64,000 bases of DNA from contig CAJWPC010000004.1 of the NCBI GenBank assembly GCA_913045225.1, positions 152,626 to 216,625 of the forward strand, written 5' to 3'. Positions 1 through 8,717 of this stretch are shown piece by piece. The notes beneath the pieces were generated by a model. The model saw only the letters and a program-made list of their open reading frames with translations, did not search any database and was not told where the DNA came from. The DNA is from an uncultured Rhodobiaceae bacterium (GTDB lineage Bacteria; Pseudomonadota; Alphaproteobacteria; Rhizobiales; TMED25). The stretch's first letter is position 1. Every line of letters starts with the position of its first letter. The translations under genes and the position numbers were made by a program.

Positions 1-918
1 GATAATTTTAAATGCATTCATAACTTGCTCTTTGGTAGCGCCGCCGCCCACATCTAAAAAATTTGCTGGCTCCTCTCCATATAACTTTATAATATCCATT
101 GTTGCCATTGCCAAACCTGCACCATTTACCATGCAGCCAATTGTACCATCAAGCTTTACGTAACTTAATCCGTGATTTGAAGCCTCAATTTCTAGGGGAT
201 CTTCCTCCTCAGGATCTCTCAAGCTCAAAATATCTTGATGTCGAAAAAGAGCATTTGAATCAAAATTCATTTTTGCATCTAGGCAGATCAAATGACCTTC
301 AGTGGATAAGACAAAGGGATTAATTTCAATTAGACTCGCATCTTTTTCTACAAATAATAAAAGTAAATTATTTAAAACAGCCGTTAATTTTCCTTTGTGT
401 GCAGTATCAAGGTTTAAAATCCTCAAAACTTCATCAATGTTTTCACTATTGAGTTCCGTTCTGGATGCGTCCAGATATATTTTAGCTATCTTTTCTGGAT
501 TTTTATCAGCAACCTCTTCAATGTCCATTCCTCCCTCTGATGAAGCTATCAGACATATTGCTTTAGTCTTCCTATCAATTAGATAGGATAAATAAAATTC
601 TCTATCAATGTTGCAGCCATCTTCTATATATACCCTTTTTACTACTTTACCGTCGGGTCCAGTTTGGTTTGTTACAAGTTTCATCCCTAACATTTTATTA
701 AAAGCTAATTTTACCTCATCAAAATTATCAACAACCTTAACGCCGCCGCCTTTGCCCCTACCACCAGCATGAATCTGAGCTTTTACAACCCACTTTGGGC
801 CCTGAAGGATATCAATATGTTCATCTAATTCTTTGGAATTAAAAGCTGTAAACCCATTTAATACGGGTACTTTATACTCTCTTAAAAGCTGTTTTGCTTG
901 ATGTTCATGTATATTCAT
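1..918 (-). CDS. sucC: Succinyl-CoA ligase (ADP-forming) subunit beta, 3'-truncated by window edge
   Basis: This gene is missing from the ORF track because its stop lies beyond the left edge; the two plus-strand ORFs at 99-586 are its antisense shadows. The minus strand reads open from ATG at 918 (MNIHEHQAKQLLREY) to base 1, giving 306 of about 390 codons. The ATP-grasp motif HAGGRGKGGGVK sits near residue 50, and a glycine-rich VNGAGLAMATMD segment and FLDVGGGA lie toward the end of the visible part. SucC binds nucleotide and, with SucD, converts succinyl-CoA to succinate in the TCA cycle. It lies 27 bp downstream of mdh, so co-transcription is likely; sucD should follow outside the window. 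Confidence 0.95.
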   Translation of the reverse strand, partial: MNIHEHQAKQLLREYKVPVLNGFTAFNSKELDEHIDILQGPKWVVKAQIHAGGRGKGGGVKVVDNFDEVKLAFNKMLGMKLVTNQTGPDGKVVKRVYIEDGCNIDREFYLSYLIDRKTKAICLIASSEGGMDIEEVADKNPEKIAKIYLDASRTELNSENIDEVLRILNLDTAHKGKLTAVLNNLLLLFVEKDASLIEINPFVLSTEGHLICLDAKMNFDSNALFRHQDILSLRDPEEEDPLEIEASNHGLSYVKLDGTIGCMVNGAGLAMATMDIIKLYGEEPANFLDVGGGATKEQVMNAFKII

Positions 919-945
919 TAAAAATTACTTATTTCAATATGAAAA

Positions 946-1932
<987 letters not shown>

Positions 1933-3042
1933 TTATTCTGAAATTATACTATCCAAATAGTCTGACGATTGCATTTCTTCCAAACGTGATACAGTTCTCT
2001 GAAAGATATTAGCATCTTTTCCGCCAATCAAAATATCTTTTGGATGGGTCTCTGCTAATATAAACAATATCTTTTTATTTTCATAAAATGTATCTATCAA
2101 ATTTATAAACCTTTTTGTTTCGTTTCTTTTTTTCGAGTCCAATTTCGGCACATTTGAAATAAAGATAATATTATAGTTATTAGATATTGCGAGGTAATCA
2201 GCAACCCCAAGAGGTTTTACGCATAATTCGTCAAATGAGAAGTTTGCGAACTTTCCTGCAGACACTGAGACTTCTATCTCCCTTCCCTTTAGGGGTATAG
2301 ACCTACTTGTAACTTCTATACTACCAATTAGGTTTTGCCAAGCCTCATGAAAATTTTTTTTATTTTGTCCATTGATTGGGGAAAAATATACTCTTTTATT
2401 TTTAATTCTATCTATCCTGTAATCTTTCTCAGCTTGAAGATTATAAATTTCCATATTCTCTTCTAATTTATCGATGAAAGGAATAAATGTATCCCTATTC
2501 AATCCCTCTGAGTATAAATTCCTTGGATGAATATTTGATGTTGCAATAATTAATATACCCATTTCAAATAAAATCTTGAATAGCCTACCCAATATCATTG
2601 CGTCAGCAATATCTTCTACTTGAAATTCATCAAAGCAGAGGAGTTTACAATCTTTTTCTATTAATTTAGCAACCATCAAAACAGGATCACTATCACCATT
2701 TCTTGATACCCCGTTTTTTTTTCTCCAAATAAAGATTTGCTCATGAACCTCATTCATGAATTCATTGAAATGAACCCGCCTCTTTTGCGAAATATCAATA
2801 TTATTGTAAAATAGATCCATTATCATGGATTTACCACGTCCCACTTGACCGTATATATACATCCCGAGAGGTCTATTCATTTTCTTATTGATGATTCTTT
2901 TTAGTAGAGACTGCTTAGTATAAGCTATAAATTCTTCGCTTTTCTCTGCGAGAATATTTATTAATTCATATTGTTTTTGATCAAATTGAATTTCTTTGTC
3001 TTTTACCAGTTGCTCAAATTTATCACTAATGGTTAAATTCAT
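1933..3042 (-). CDS. zapE: Cell division protein ZapE (AFG1-like ATPase)
   Basis: This 369-residue P-loop ATPase belongs to the AFG1/ZapE family. The Walker A motif is GQVGRGKSM, about 65 residues in, and Walker B is LLCFDEFQVEDIADA. Family knowledge: ZapE destabilises FtsZ polymers late in constriction, and the mitochondrial relative AFG1/LACE1 acts in protein quality control. It heads the zapE-mdh-sucC run, whose order is typical of alphaproteobacteria. The promoter probably lies in the 3043-3125 gap. Nothing is unusual in the length or motifs. Confidence 0.93.
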   Translation of the reverse strand: MNLTISDKFEQLVKDKEIQFDQKQYELINILAEKSEEFIAYTKQSLLKRIINKKMNRPLGMYIYGQVGRGKSMIMDLFYNNIDISQKRRVHFNEFMNEVHEQIFIWRKKNGVSRNGDSDPVLMVAKLIEKDCKLLCFDEFQVEDIADAMILGRLFKILFEMGILIIATSNIHPRNLYSEGLNRDTFIPFIDKLEENMEIYNLQAEKDYRIDRIKNKRVYFSPINGQNKKNFHEAWQNLIGSIEVTSRSIPLKGREIEVSVSAGKFANFSFDELCVKPLGVADYLAISNNYNIIFISNVPKLDSKKRNETKRFINLIDTFYENKKILFILAETHPKDILIGGKDANIFQRTVSRLEEMQSSDYLDSIISE

Positions 3043-3126
3043 AATTCAATATACAGTTTTATTCTAGAATTAAGATAAGCACGTATGTGTTAATTTTATA
3101 TGATAATCATGATGTCGAGGCAATAA

Positions 3127-3151
3127 AAAAGGGCTATTAAATAGCCCTTTT
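3127..3151 (-). terminator. Rho-independent terminator of the 73-aa gene (bidirectional in form)
   Basis: A perfect hairpin GGGCTAT / ATAGCCC with a 3-base loop is flanked by an A-tract on one side and a T-tract on the other, so it could stop transcription from either side. It sits 25 bp past the stop of the minus-strand 73-residue gene and insulates that gene from zapE. Confidence 0.8.
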
Positions 3152-3175
3152 ATATTTGCATATTTTTATAAAAGA

Positions 3176-3397
3176 TTAGTTAAACGATTGACCGTAAGTT
3201 GCAAACTCGTCAAGCAATTCAATCTCTACAGTTTTACTACCAATTTCAATCGGTCCTTCCACCTGATTTGTTCTCATGAGCTCGCCACCTGTACCTGAGT
3301 CAGCAGACCTATCTGTACCAGCTTGTTGCATAACAAAATATCCAAGCACAGCTACGGCAACAACTACAATAACTCCTATTACTAACTTGTTATTCAT
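3176..3397 (-). CDS. Small membrane-anchored protein of unknown function
   Basis: This is a 73-residue protein that I do not recognise. Residues 3-24 form one hydrophobic segment (LVIGVIVVVAVAVLGYFVM), followed by a polar, acidic tail with no cysteine, which suits a signal anchor with a periplasmic tail rather than a lipoprotein. The start is supported by a strong ribosome-binding site, AGGAAGG, about six bases upstream of the ATG. It is monocistronic: its own terminator follows, and an 84-bp gap separates it from the gamma-carbonic-anhydrase gene upstream. The good RBS, anchor and terminator argue for a real expressed gene despite its size. Confidence 0.72.
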   Translation of the reverse strand: MNNKLVIGVIVVVAVAVLGYFVMQQAGTDRSADSGTGGELMRTNQVEGPIEIGSKTVEIELLDEFATYGQSFN

Positions 3398-3481
3398 GGT
3401 AACCTTCCTTATTTTACATTCAACTACATCAACACTATAAAATAAGATTACAATAACTTTACAAAAAATTCAATTCAATTT

Positions 3482-4018
3482 CTAATATTTGAAATTATCT
3501 GTTACATCATTTAAATCTGTTTTGTACGCAACGGATCTTCGCACGTAACTCTTTTGTGCTCTTTCCATCATAGCTTTATGTTTTTCCTGAACTTCACCAA
3601 TTATTTTTCCGGGCGCGCCGAGCACAATTGAGTTATCTGGAATCTCTTTATTTTCCGCAATAAAAGAATTTGCCCCTATCAAACAACCTTTCCCAATTTT
3701 TGCCCCATTGAGAATAATTGATCCAATTCCCACCAGTGAACCGTCACCAATTGTACATCCATGTATCATAGCCATGTGACCCACAGTAACATTTTGCCCA
3801 ATATATAAACCAAAGCCTGGGTCAGTATGAGCTACAGATCCATCTTGTATATTTGAGCCTTTACCTACATGTATTTTTTCATTATCACCCCTCAATACAG
3901 CATTCCACCAGATACTCGTCTCCTCCTCTAAGATGACACTACCAATTATCACAGCGTTTGGCGCAACCCAGCTTTTATTGTCAATCTGAGGCAGTTTATT
4001 TTGATATTCATAAATCAT
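3482..4018 (-). CDS. Gamma-carbonic anhydrase family protein (left-handed beta-helix)
   Basis: The 178-residue protein is built of hexapeptide repeats (left-handed beta-helix), as in the gamma-carbonic anhydrase / YrdA / PaaY family. The metal-ligand histidines are visible in SVAHTD and GHMAMIHG. Family members form trimers with Zn, Fe or Co at subunit interfaces; many have weak or undetected carbonic anhydrase activity, so the reaction is not certain. The start codon lies one base past the stop of cobB, so translation is probably coupled to the cobA-cobB operon, an unusual partner. Confidence 0.85.
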   Translation of the reverse strand: MIYEYQNKLPQIDNKSWVAPNAVIIGSVILEEETSIWWNAVLRGDNEKIHVGKGSNIQDGSVAHTDPGFGLYIGQNVTVGHMAMIHGCTIGDGSLVGIGSIILNGAKIGKGCLIGANSFIAENKEIPDNSIVLGAPGKIIGEVQEKHKAMMERAQKSYVRRSVAYKTDLNDVTDNFKY

Positions 4019-4019
4019 T

Positions 4020-5348
4020 TTAATCTCCAGTTTTCATCAATCTATTATCAATTATATGCAAGTATGAACCAAATACATTTTGATTTATTAAACCATATTT
4101 TCTTTGAGCATCATTTTTGTCCAGACTTTCGAAAAGATGTTGTCCTGACTCTTTCATGATTGATGAATAATGGTATTCATGGCACATGTAAGCATTCTCT
4201 TTGGCAAAACAGTTTGACTCTTTTACCTTAACTTCTCTATAGCCGAGACTTAATTTCCTCTTATTAAAGCTTGTGACTAAACTCAAAAGCCCCAACATGG
4301 CATGCTCTTTGTTATCCTTATCAATAATTGACTTTCCTAAAACCATATAGCCACCACACTCTCCATAGATAAATTTTCTTTGTTTAGCTGCACTTTTCAT
4401 AGAATTCATAAAGTTATTGCAATTTGCCAATTTTTCGCAATTTAACTCAGGGTAGCCCCCTGGGAGATATATACCGGTACAATTGACCGATGGACCTTCA
4501 TCATGCAGTGGAGAAAAAAAATCTACTTCACGCCCTTCCTTTGTCCATTGTCTTAATGTGTTATCATAGATAAAAGAAAAAGACGGGTCTTTTGCAATGG
4601 AAATTCTCTGACCGAGATCAATCGAAGCCTTACCTGACTCTCTAATTTTAGTTTCTTGATCGTCATCTACGATATTTGATAATTTGATGATCTCTTCAAT
4701 GTCTATATATTTTTCTATTAGATTAGCTGCACAATTAATTAAATATTGGTAATTTTCAACATGCTCAGCTAAGAAAAGCCCTAAATGACGCCTGGGGAAA
4801 ATTAAATCATCTGATTTCGGTAGATATCCTAAAACCTTTATTTTACTTTTCTCTAGCTCTTCATTTATCAAATTATAATGTCTTTCACTTGAGATATTAT
4901 TTAAAATAACACCGATAAAATTAATTTCAGTATCGTAATTCATTATGCCCTTACATATTGCTGCTAAGGTTTGAGATTGACCGCTTGCATCAAGGATAAG
5001 CAGAACAGGAATTTTAAATTTTTTTACAAACTCTGCAGTTGAAGATGACTGGTTTTTTGTGCCATCGAAGAGACCCATTACGCCTTCAATAATATGAACA
5101 TCATTCTTTTGAGTTGACTCATGAATAAGATACCTAATTTTTTCTTCGGTCATTGCCCAAGTATCATAATTATATACAGCTCTATTTGTTATATATCTTG
5201 TATATGTTGGATCAATGTAATCGGGTCCAATTTTGCCCGCAGATACATTATAGCCGTTATTGATAAGGGATTTAATCAATGCTGACGTGAAAACCGTCTT
5301 CCCACTACCGGTCATCGAAGAAGAAATACATAGTTTAGTTGATGGCAT
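4020..5348 (-). CDS. cobB: Cobyrinate a,c-diamide synthase (CobB/CbiA)
   Basis: This 442-residue enzyme performs the ATP- and glutamine-dependent amidation of the a and c acetate groups of cobyrinate (CbiA) or hydrogenobyrinate (CobB). The N-terminal P-loop MTGSGKTVFTSALI and the family motif KIGPDYIDPTYT are present. The C-terminal glutaminase domain has the nucleophile in YGECGGYMVLG and an HEYHYS segment near the end. It overlaps cobA by 14 bp. Because the rest of the cluster is of the early-cobalt type, the substrate is more likely cob(II)yrinate, so cbiA would be the functional name; that is inference from context. Confidence 0.95.
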   Translation of the reverse strand: MPSTKLCISSSMTGSGKTVFTSALIKSLINNGYNVSAGKIGPDYIDPTYTRYITNRAVYNYDTWAMTEEKIRYLIHESTQKNDVHIIEGVMGLFDGTKNQSSSTAEFVKKFKIPVLLILDASGQSQTLAAICKGIMNYDTEINFIGVILNNISSERHYNLINEELEKSKIKVLGYLPKSDDLIFPRRHLGLFLAEHVENYQYLINCAANLIEKYIDIEEIIKLSNIVDDDQETKIRESGKASIDLGQRISIAKDPSFSFIYDNTLRQWTKEGREVDFFSPLHDEGPSVNCTGIYLPGGYPELNCEKLANCNNFMNSMKSAAKQRKFIYGECGGYMVLGKSIIDKDNKEHAMLGLLSLVTSFNKRKLSLGYREVKVKESNCFAKENAYMCHEYHYSSIMKESGQHLFESLDKNDAQRKYGLINQNVFGSYLHIIDNRLMKTGD

Positions 5349-6129
5349 CTTTTATAACATTTTGAATTAATTTTGATCTTAATCCAACGACGGGACCAAG
5401 AACAACAATTGCAGGCGCCTTAATTTGATTTTTTTCAATATCACTATTTATATTAATCAAGTTTGACTCAAGTATTCTTTCAGATGGTAGTGTTGCATCT
5501 TGTATTACCGCGACACAATCTTGAGATGACCTGCCTTCCTTTATCAGTCTTTGGGCAATTATAGGTAAGTGTTTTATTGCCATATACATGACAACAACAG
5601 GAATCTTTGCAACAGCCTGCCAATTAATATCGTCTGGCATCTCACCATTTGTATTATGACCTGTTAAAAATAAGATAGAAGAGTTTGTATTTCTTGATGT
5701 CGCTGGAATTGAAGCTGAAGCCATTCCTCCGATGGATGATGTAATACCAGGAATGACACGGTATGAAATATTATTTTCATTCAAAGTAAAAGATTCTTCA
5801 GCACCTCTCGCAAAAACAAATGGATCTCCTCCCTTTAACCTTAGCACCCTTTGACCATCTTTAGCGTGTTGAATTATAAGTTTGGAAATATCGGTTTGAT
5901 TATGGGATGGTTTACCCCCTCTCTTTCCTGCATAAATTAGAGTAGCATCCTCTTTTGCAAATTTTAAAATTTCATTAGAAACTAGTGCGTCGTATATAAT
6001 TACATCTGCTTTTGATAGTGCATACACCGCAAATATTGTTAATAATTTTACGTCTCCGGGACCCGCGCCGACGAGCCAGACCTCTCCGCTATTGAATTCT
6101 GGTAATTTTAATTTATCGAATATTTGCAT
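5335..6129 (-). CDS. cobA: Uroporphyrinogen-III C-methyltransferase (SUMT)
   Basis: The 264-residue tetrapyrrole methylase makes precorrin-2 from uroporphyrinogen III by two SAM-dependent methylations, at C2 and C7. The family signatures are LVGAGPGDVKLLT at the N terminus, YAGKRGGKPSHNQ, and RLKGGDPFVFARG. It is a stand-alone SUMT: no CysG-type dehydrogenase/ferrochelatase domain is attached. It leads the minus-strand cobA-cobB-gammaCA operon and is divergent from cbiD across only 29 bp. Confidence 0.96.
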   Translation of the reverse strand: MQIFDKLKLPEFNSGEVWLVGAGPGDVKLLTIFAVYALSKADVIIYDALVSNEILKFAKEDATLIYAGKRGGKPSHNQTDISKLIIQHAKDGQRVLRLKGGDPFVFARGAEESFTLNENNISYRVIPGITSSIGGMASASIPATSRNTNSSILFLTGHNTNGEMPDDINWQAVAKIPVVVMYMAIKHLPIIAQRLIKEGRSSQDCVAVIQDATLPSERILESNLININSDIEKNQIKAPAIVVLGPVVGLRSKLIQNVIKDAIN

Positions 6130-6158
6130 TTAAAAAAATTGAAATTATTATTATCTTT
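6130..6158. promoter_or_regulatory. 29-bp divergent gap between cobA and cbiD
   Basis: Both genes start outward from this 29-bp A/T-only-like stretch, which is too short for two separate promoters with leaders. Either the promoters overlap and the mRNAs are leaderless or nearly so, or the promoters lie inside the coding regions. Neither start has a recognisable Shine-Dalgarno sequence. Confidence 0.4.
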
Positions 6159-7244
6159 ATGTTACAGAAAAATCTACGTAGAGGATGGACAACCGGCGCG
6201 TGCGCAACAGCTGCTTCAAAAGCGGCATTCATAGGGCTTGTGACAGGTAAATGCCCCGATATAGTTACTATTAAATTACCCAATGGCCAATCCCCTAAAT
6301 TTAATATAGCATATCAAGATGTAACTCAGCAATCAGTGAGTGCTGGAGTGATAAAGGATGCTGGGGACGATCCCGATGTTACCGACGGCTTACTCATTAT
6401 CTCGAAAATAGTTAAAAGGAATGATCAGAACGGTATTTATTTTAAGGCCGGTAATGGTGTCGGTACCGTAACACTCCCCGGATTACCCCTAGACGTTGGA
6501 GAGCCAGCAATAAATCCTGGACCTAGGAAGATGATTGAGGATAATTTGAAGAAATTATCCATTGCCAAGAATAATCTGAATGTAGATATTATTATTGAGG
6601 TGCCAGAGGGCAAAGAGATTTCAAAACAAACATGGAATGAAAGACTTGGAATTATTAATGGTATTTCAATATTAGGTACAACCGGCATTGTTATTCCATT
6701 TTCCTGCTCTGCTTGGATTCACTCAATACATCGCGGCATTGATGTGGCAATCAAAACAAATACACTGCATATTGCAGCGTGTACGGGCTCAGTCTCTGAG
6801 AAAGCAGCAAAAAAAGAATATAACTTACCCCCCCAATCTATGATTGATATGGGTGATTTTGTGGGCGGTATGTTAAAGTATCTAAAAAAGAATACTGTGC
6901 CAAGAGTTACAATCGCAGGAGGCTTTGCAAAATTATTAAAATTATCACAAGGCGAAATGGATTTACACTCAAGTAGGAGTCAGGTAAATTTAGAAAAACT
7001 CAGATCAGAGATCAAAAAATTAGACCCAAATAATTCTGATCATGTTGAACTCAGAAAAATTAGTACCGCTAACCAATGTTTGTCTATACTTGGTCCAAAA
7101 AAATATGAGCTGGCGAAGAATGTTGCGGTCGCTGCACAGGATGTGGTAGTTAAGTACCTCAAAAAAGATAGTGTCTCAATTGATATTATGATTGTTGATC
7201 GAACAGGGGATATTTTAGCGAAAATCGAGAGCAGAGATGCATAA
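6159..7244 (+). CDS. cbiD: Cobalt-precorrin-5B C1-methyltransferase (CbiD)
   Basis: The 361-residue protein carries the CbiD signature RRGWTTGACATAASKAA at its N terminus and is of normal length. CbiD methylates C1 of cobalt-precorrin-5B in the early-cobalt pathway, a step done by CobF in the late-cobalt pathway; no CobF is seen here. It is the first gene of a two-gene plus-strand unit with cobK, whose start overlaps its end by 8 bp. The ATG start at 6159 is the only good choice, because the conserved motif begins six residues later. Confidence 0.95.
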   Translation: MLQKNLRRGWTTGACATAASKAAFIGLVTGKCPDIVTIKLPNGQSPKFNIAYQDVTQQSVSAGVIKDAGDDPDVTDGLLIISKIVKRNDQNGIYFKAGNGVGTVTLPGLPLDVGEPAINPGPRKMIEDNLKKLSIAKNNLNVDIIIEVPEGKEISKQTWNERLGIINGISILGTTGIVIPFSCSAWIHSIHRGIDVAIKTNTLHIAACTGSVSEKAAKKEYNLPPQSMIDMGDFVGGMLKYLKKNTVPRVTIAGGFAKLLKLSQGEMDLHSSRSQVNLEKLRSEIKKLDPNNSDHVELRKISTANQCLSILGPKKYELAKNVAVAAQDVVVKYLKKDSVSIDIMIVDRTGDILAKIESRDA

Positions 7245-7983
7245 GATCCTTATAATTGGAGGGACGTCCGAGAGTAATAAGTTGGCAGACTCTCTATCAG
7301 ACTCTTTTATTACAATACTCTCACTTCAGGGTAATACTGAGAAACCAAGATTAGGCAATTACTTGAGTAGAATTGGTGGTTTCGGTGGTGTAGAAGGATT
7401 GAAGGATTATCTATCAAGTGAACTTATAGATGCGGTTGTTGATGCATCCCATCCATACTCTAAACAAATATCGAACAATGTTTTAGCTGCTACGAAAGAT
7501 TTAAATATAAAACTTTACCAATTGCATAGACCGGCTTGGAAAAAAACCCCATTAGACTCTTGGTTTGAGGCTTCGAGTTTTATTGAAGCTAGTTTTATAA
7601 CTAACAGTCTTCCAAGAAATTCACGTATTTTCTTAACAATCGGCAAAAAAAATTTAGAAATATTTGAAAAATCTCACAAATGGATGATGGTTAGAACCAT
7701 AGATAAATATCAAAAATTTATTAGTAAAGGAAAGAAGTATATAGTAGGTCGAGGTCCATTTCGTATCGCAAGTGAGCTAATTAACATGCGGAATAATAAA
7801 ATAACTCATCTTGTGACACGTAATAGTGGCAGCGCAGAAACATATGCAAAAATCTACGCCTGTCGAGTACTAAATATACCCATAATAATGATAGGTAGGG
7901 AAAATGATGACGCGGCAAGAAAGAGTTCTTCAATAGAAACTATTAAGACTAATTTACTTGTTCATTTTGGTCTAAATAAGTGA
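7237..7983 (+). CDS. cobK: Precorrin-6A reductase (CobK/CbiJ)
   Basis: This 248-residue NAD(P)H-dependent reductase acts on (cobalt-)precorrin-6A. The N-terminal IIGGTSESNKLADSL is the typical CobK/CbiJ dinucleotide-binding start, and the VDASHPYSKQIS and RTIDKYQ segments are also family-like. The start overlaps cbiD by 8 bp, which suggests coupled translation. Its 3' end overlaps the convergent cobM gene by 22 bp. In a cobalt-early context it would act as CbiJ. Confidence 0.93.
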   Translation: MHKILIIGGTSESNKLADSLSDSFITILSLQGNTEKPRLGNYLSRIGGFGGVEGLKDYLSSELIDAVVDASHPYSKQISNNVLAATKDLNIKLYQLHRPAWKKTPLDSWFEASSFIEASFITNSLPRNSRIFLTIGKKNLEIFEKSHKWMMVRTIDKYQKFISKGKKYIVGRGPFRIASELINMRNNKITHLVTRNSGSAETYAKIYACRVLNIPIIMIGRENDDAARKSSSIETIKTNLLVHFGLNK

Positions 7984-8717
7984 TTAAAATTTTCGTCATA
8001 AAGTACGCTATTTATATCTGATTTCTTTTTAAAATTCTTTCCAGTAATTATGAGTGCGGTTCTTGTTATTTTTTTTTCTCGAACCTTTGAAGCAATATTA
8101 TCCAATCGATCTAATATAATTTGCTGATCTGGCCAACCTATCCTGTATAGTACTGCAACAAGCGCATCATCTCCTAGAATTGGAGTTAGTTCACGATAAA
8201 TATAATTTAACCTCCTGATCGATAGATGAATAACTAAAGTCGCACCTGTTTTAGCAAAGGTTTTCAGATCTTCACCCTCTGGCATCGGTGTTGAACCAAA
8301 TGAGGTTCTTGTTAGTACTACACTTTGAACTTGACCTGGTGCAGTCAGTTCAGTTTTCAACTGCGCTGCCGCCTCTACATAAGCGGGGATACCAGGGACT
8401 ATTTGGAAATCTATATTGTGTTTCTGAAGAAGGTTTATTTGCTCTGATAAAGCTCCATAAACGCTCACATCACCTGAATGAACCCGCGCAACATCCACAT
8501 TTAATTCTTTTGCTCTGATATATAATTGTTCGATCTGTTTCATGGTTAGATCTGATGTATCAATTAACTTCGCTTCTTTTGGCACAATTGACAATATTTC
8601 CCTCGGTACAAGAGAACCTGCATATAAGCACATTTTAGTTTTACTGAGTATTTTATGCGCCTTTAGCGTGAGTAGATCAGGGTCCCCTGGACCTGCACCA
8701 ATAAAAAAAATCCTCAT
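7962..8717 (-). CDS. cobM: Precorrin-4 C11-methyltransferase (CobM/CbiF)
   Basis: The 251-residue SAM-dependent tetrapyrrole methylase has the N-terminal FIGAGPGDPDLLTLKA, the ARVHSGDVSVYGA motif and the PGIPAYVEAAAQL motif typical of CobM/CbiF. It methylates C11. The start overlaps the cbiG-cobJ gene by 4 bp, so it is the last gene of the minus-strand cbiX-to-cobM operon. Its 3' end runs 22 bp into the convergent cobK. Confidence 0.95.
   Translation of the reverse strand: MRIFFIGAGPGDPDLLTLKAHKILSKTKMCLYAGSLVPREILSIVPKEAKLIDTSDLTMKQIEQLYIRAKELNVDVARVHSGDVSVYGALSEQINLLQKHNIDFQIVPGIPAYVEAAAQLKTELTAPGQVQSVVLTRTSFGSTPMPEGEDLKTFAKTGATLVIHLSIRRLNYIYRELTPILGDDALVAVLYRIGWPDQQIILDRLDNIASKVREKKITRTALIITGKNFKKKSDINSVLYDENFNHLFRPK

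Noticed and set aside
99-586. Plus-strand ORFs of 74 and 94 residues
   Set aside because: They lie antisense to sucC and have no recognisable sequence or ribosome-binding site.
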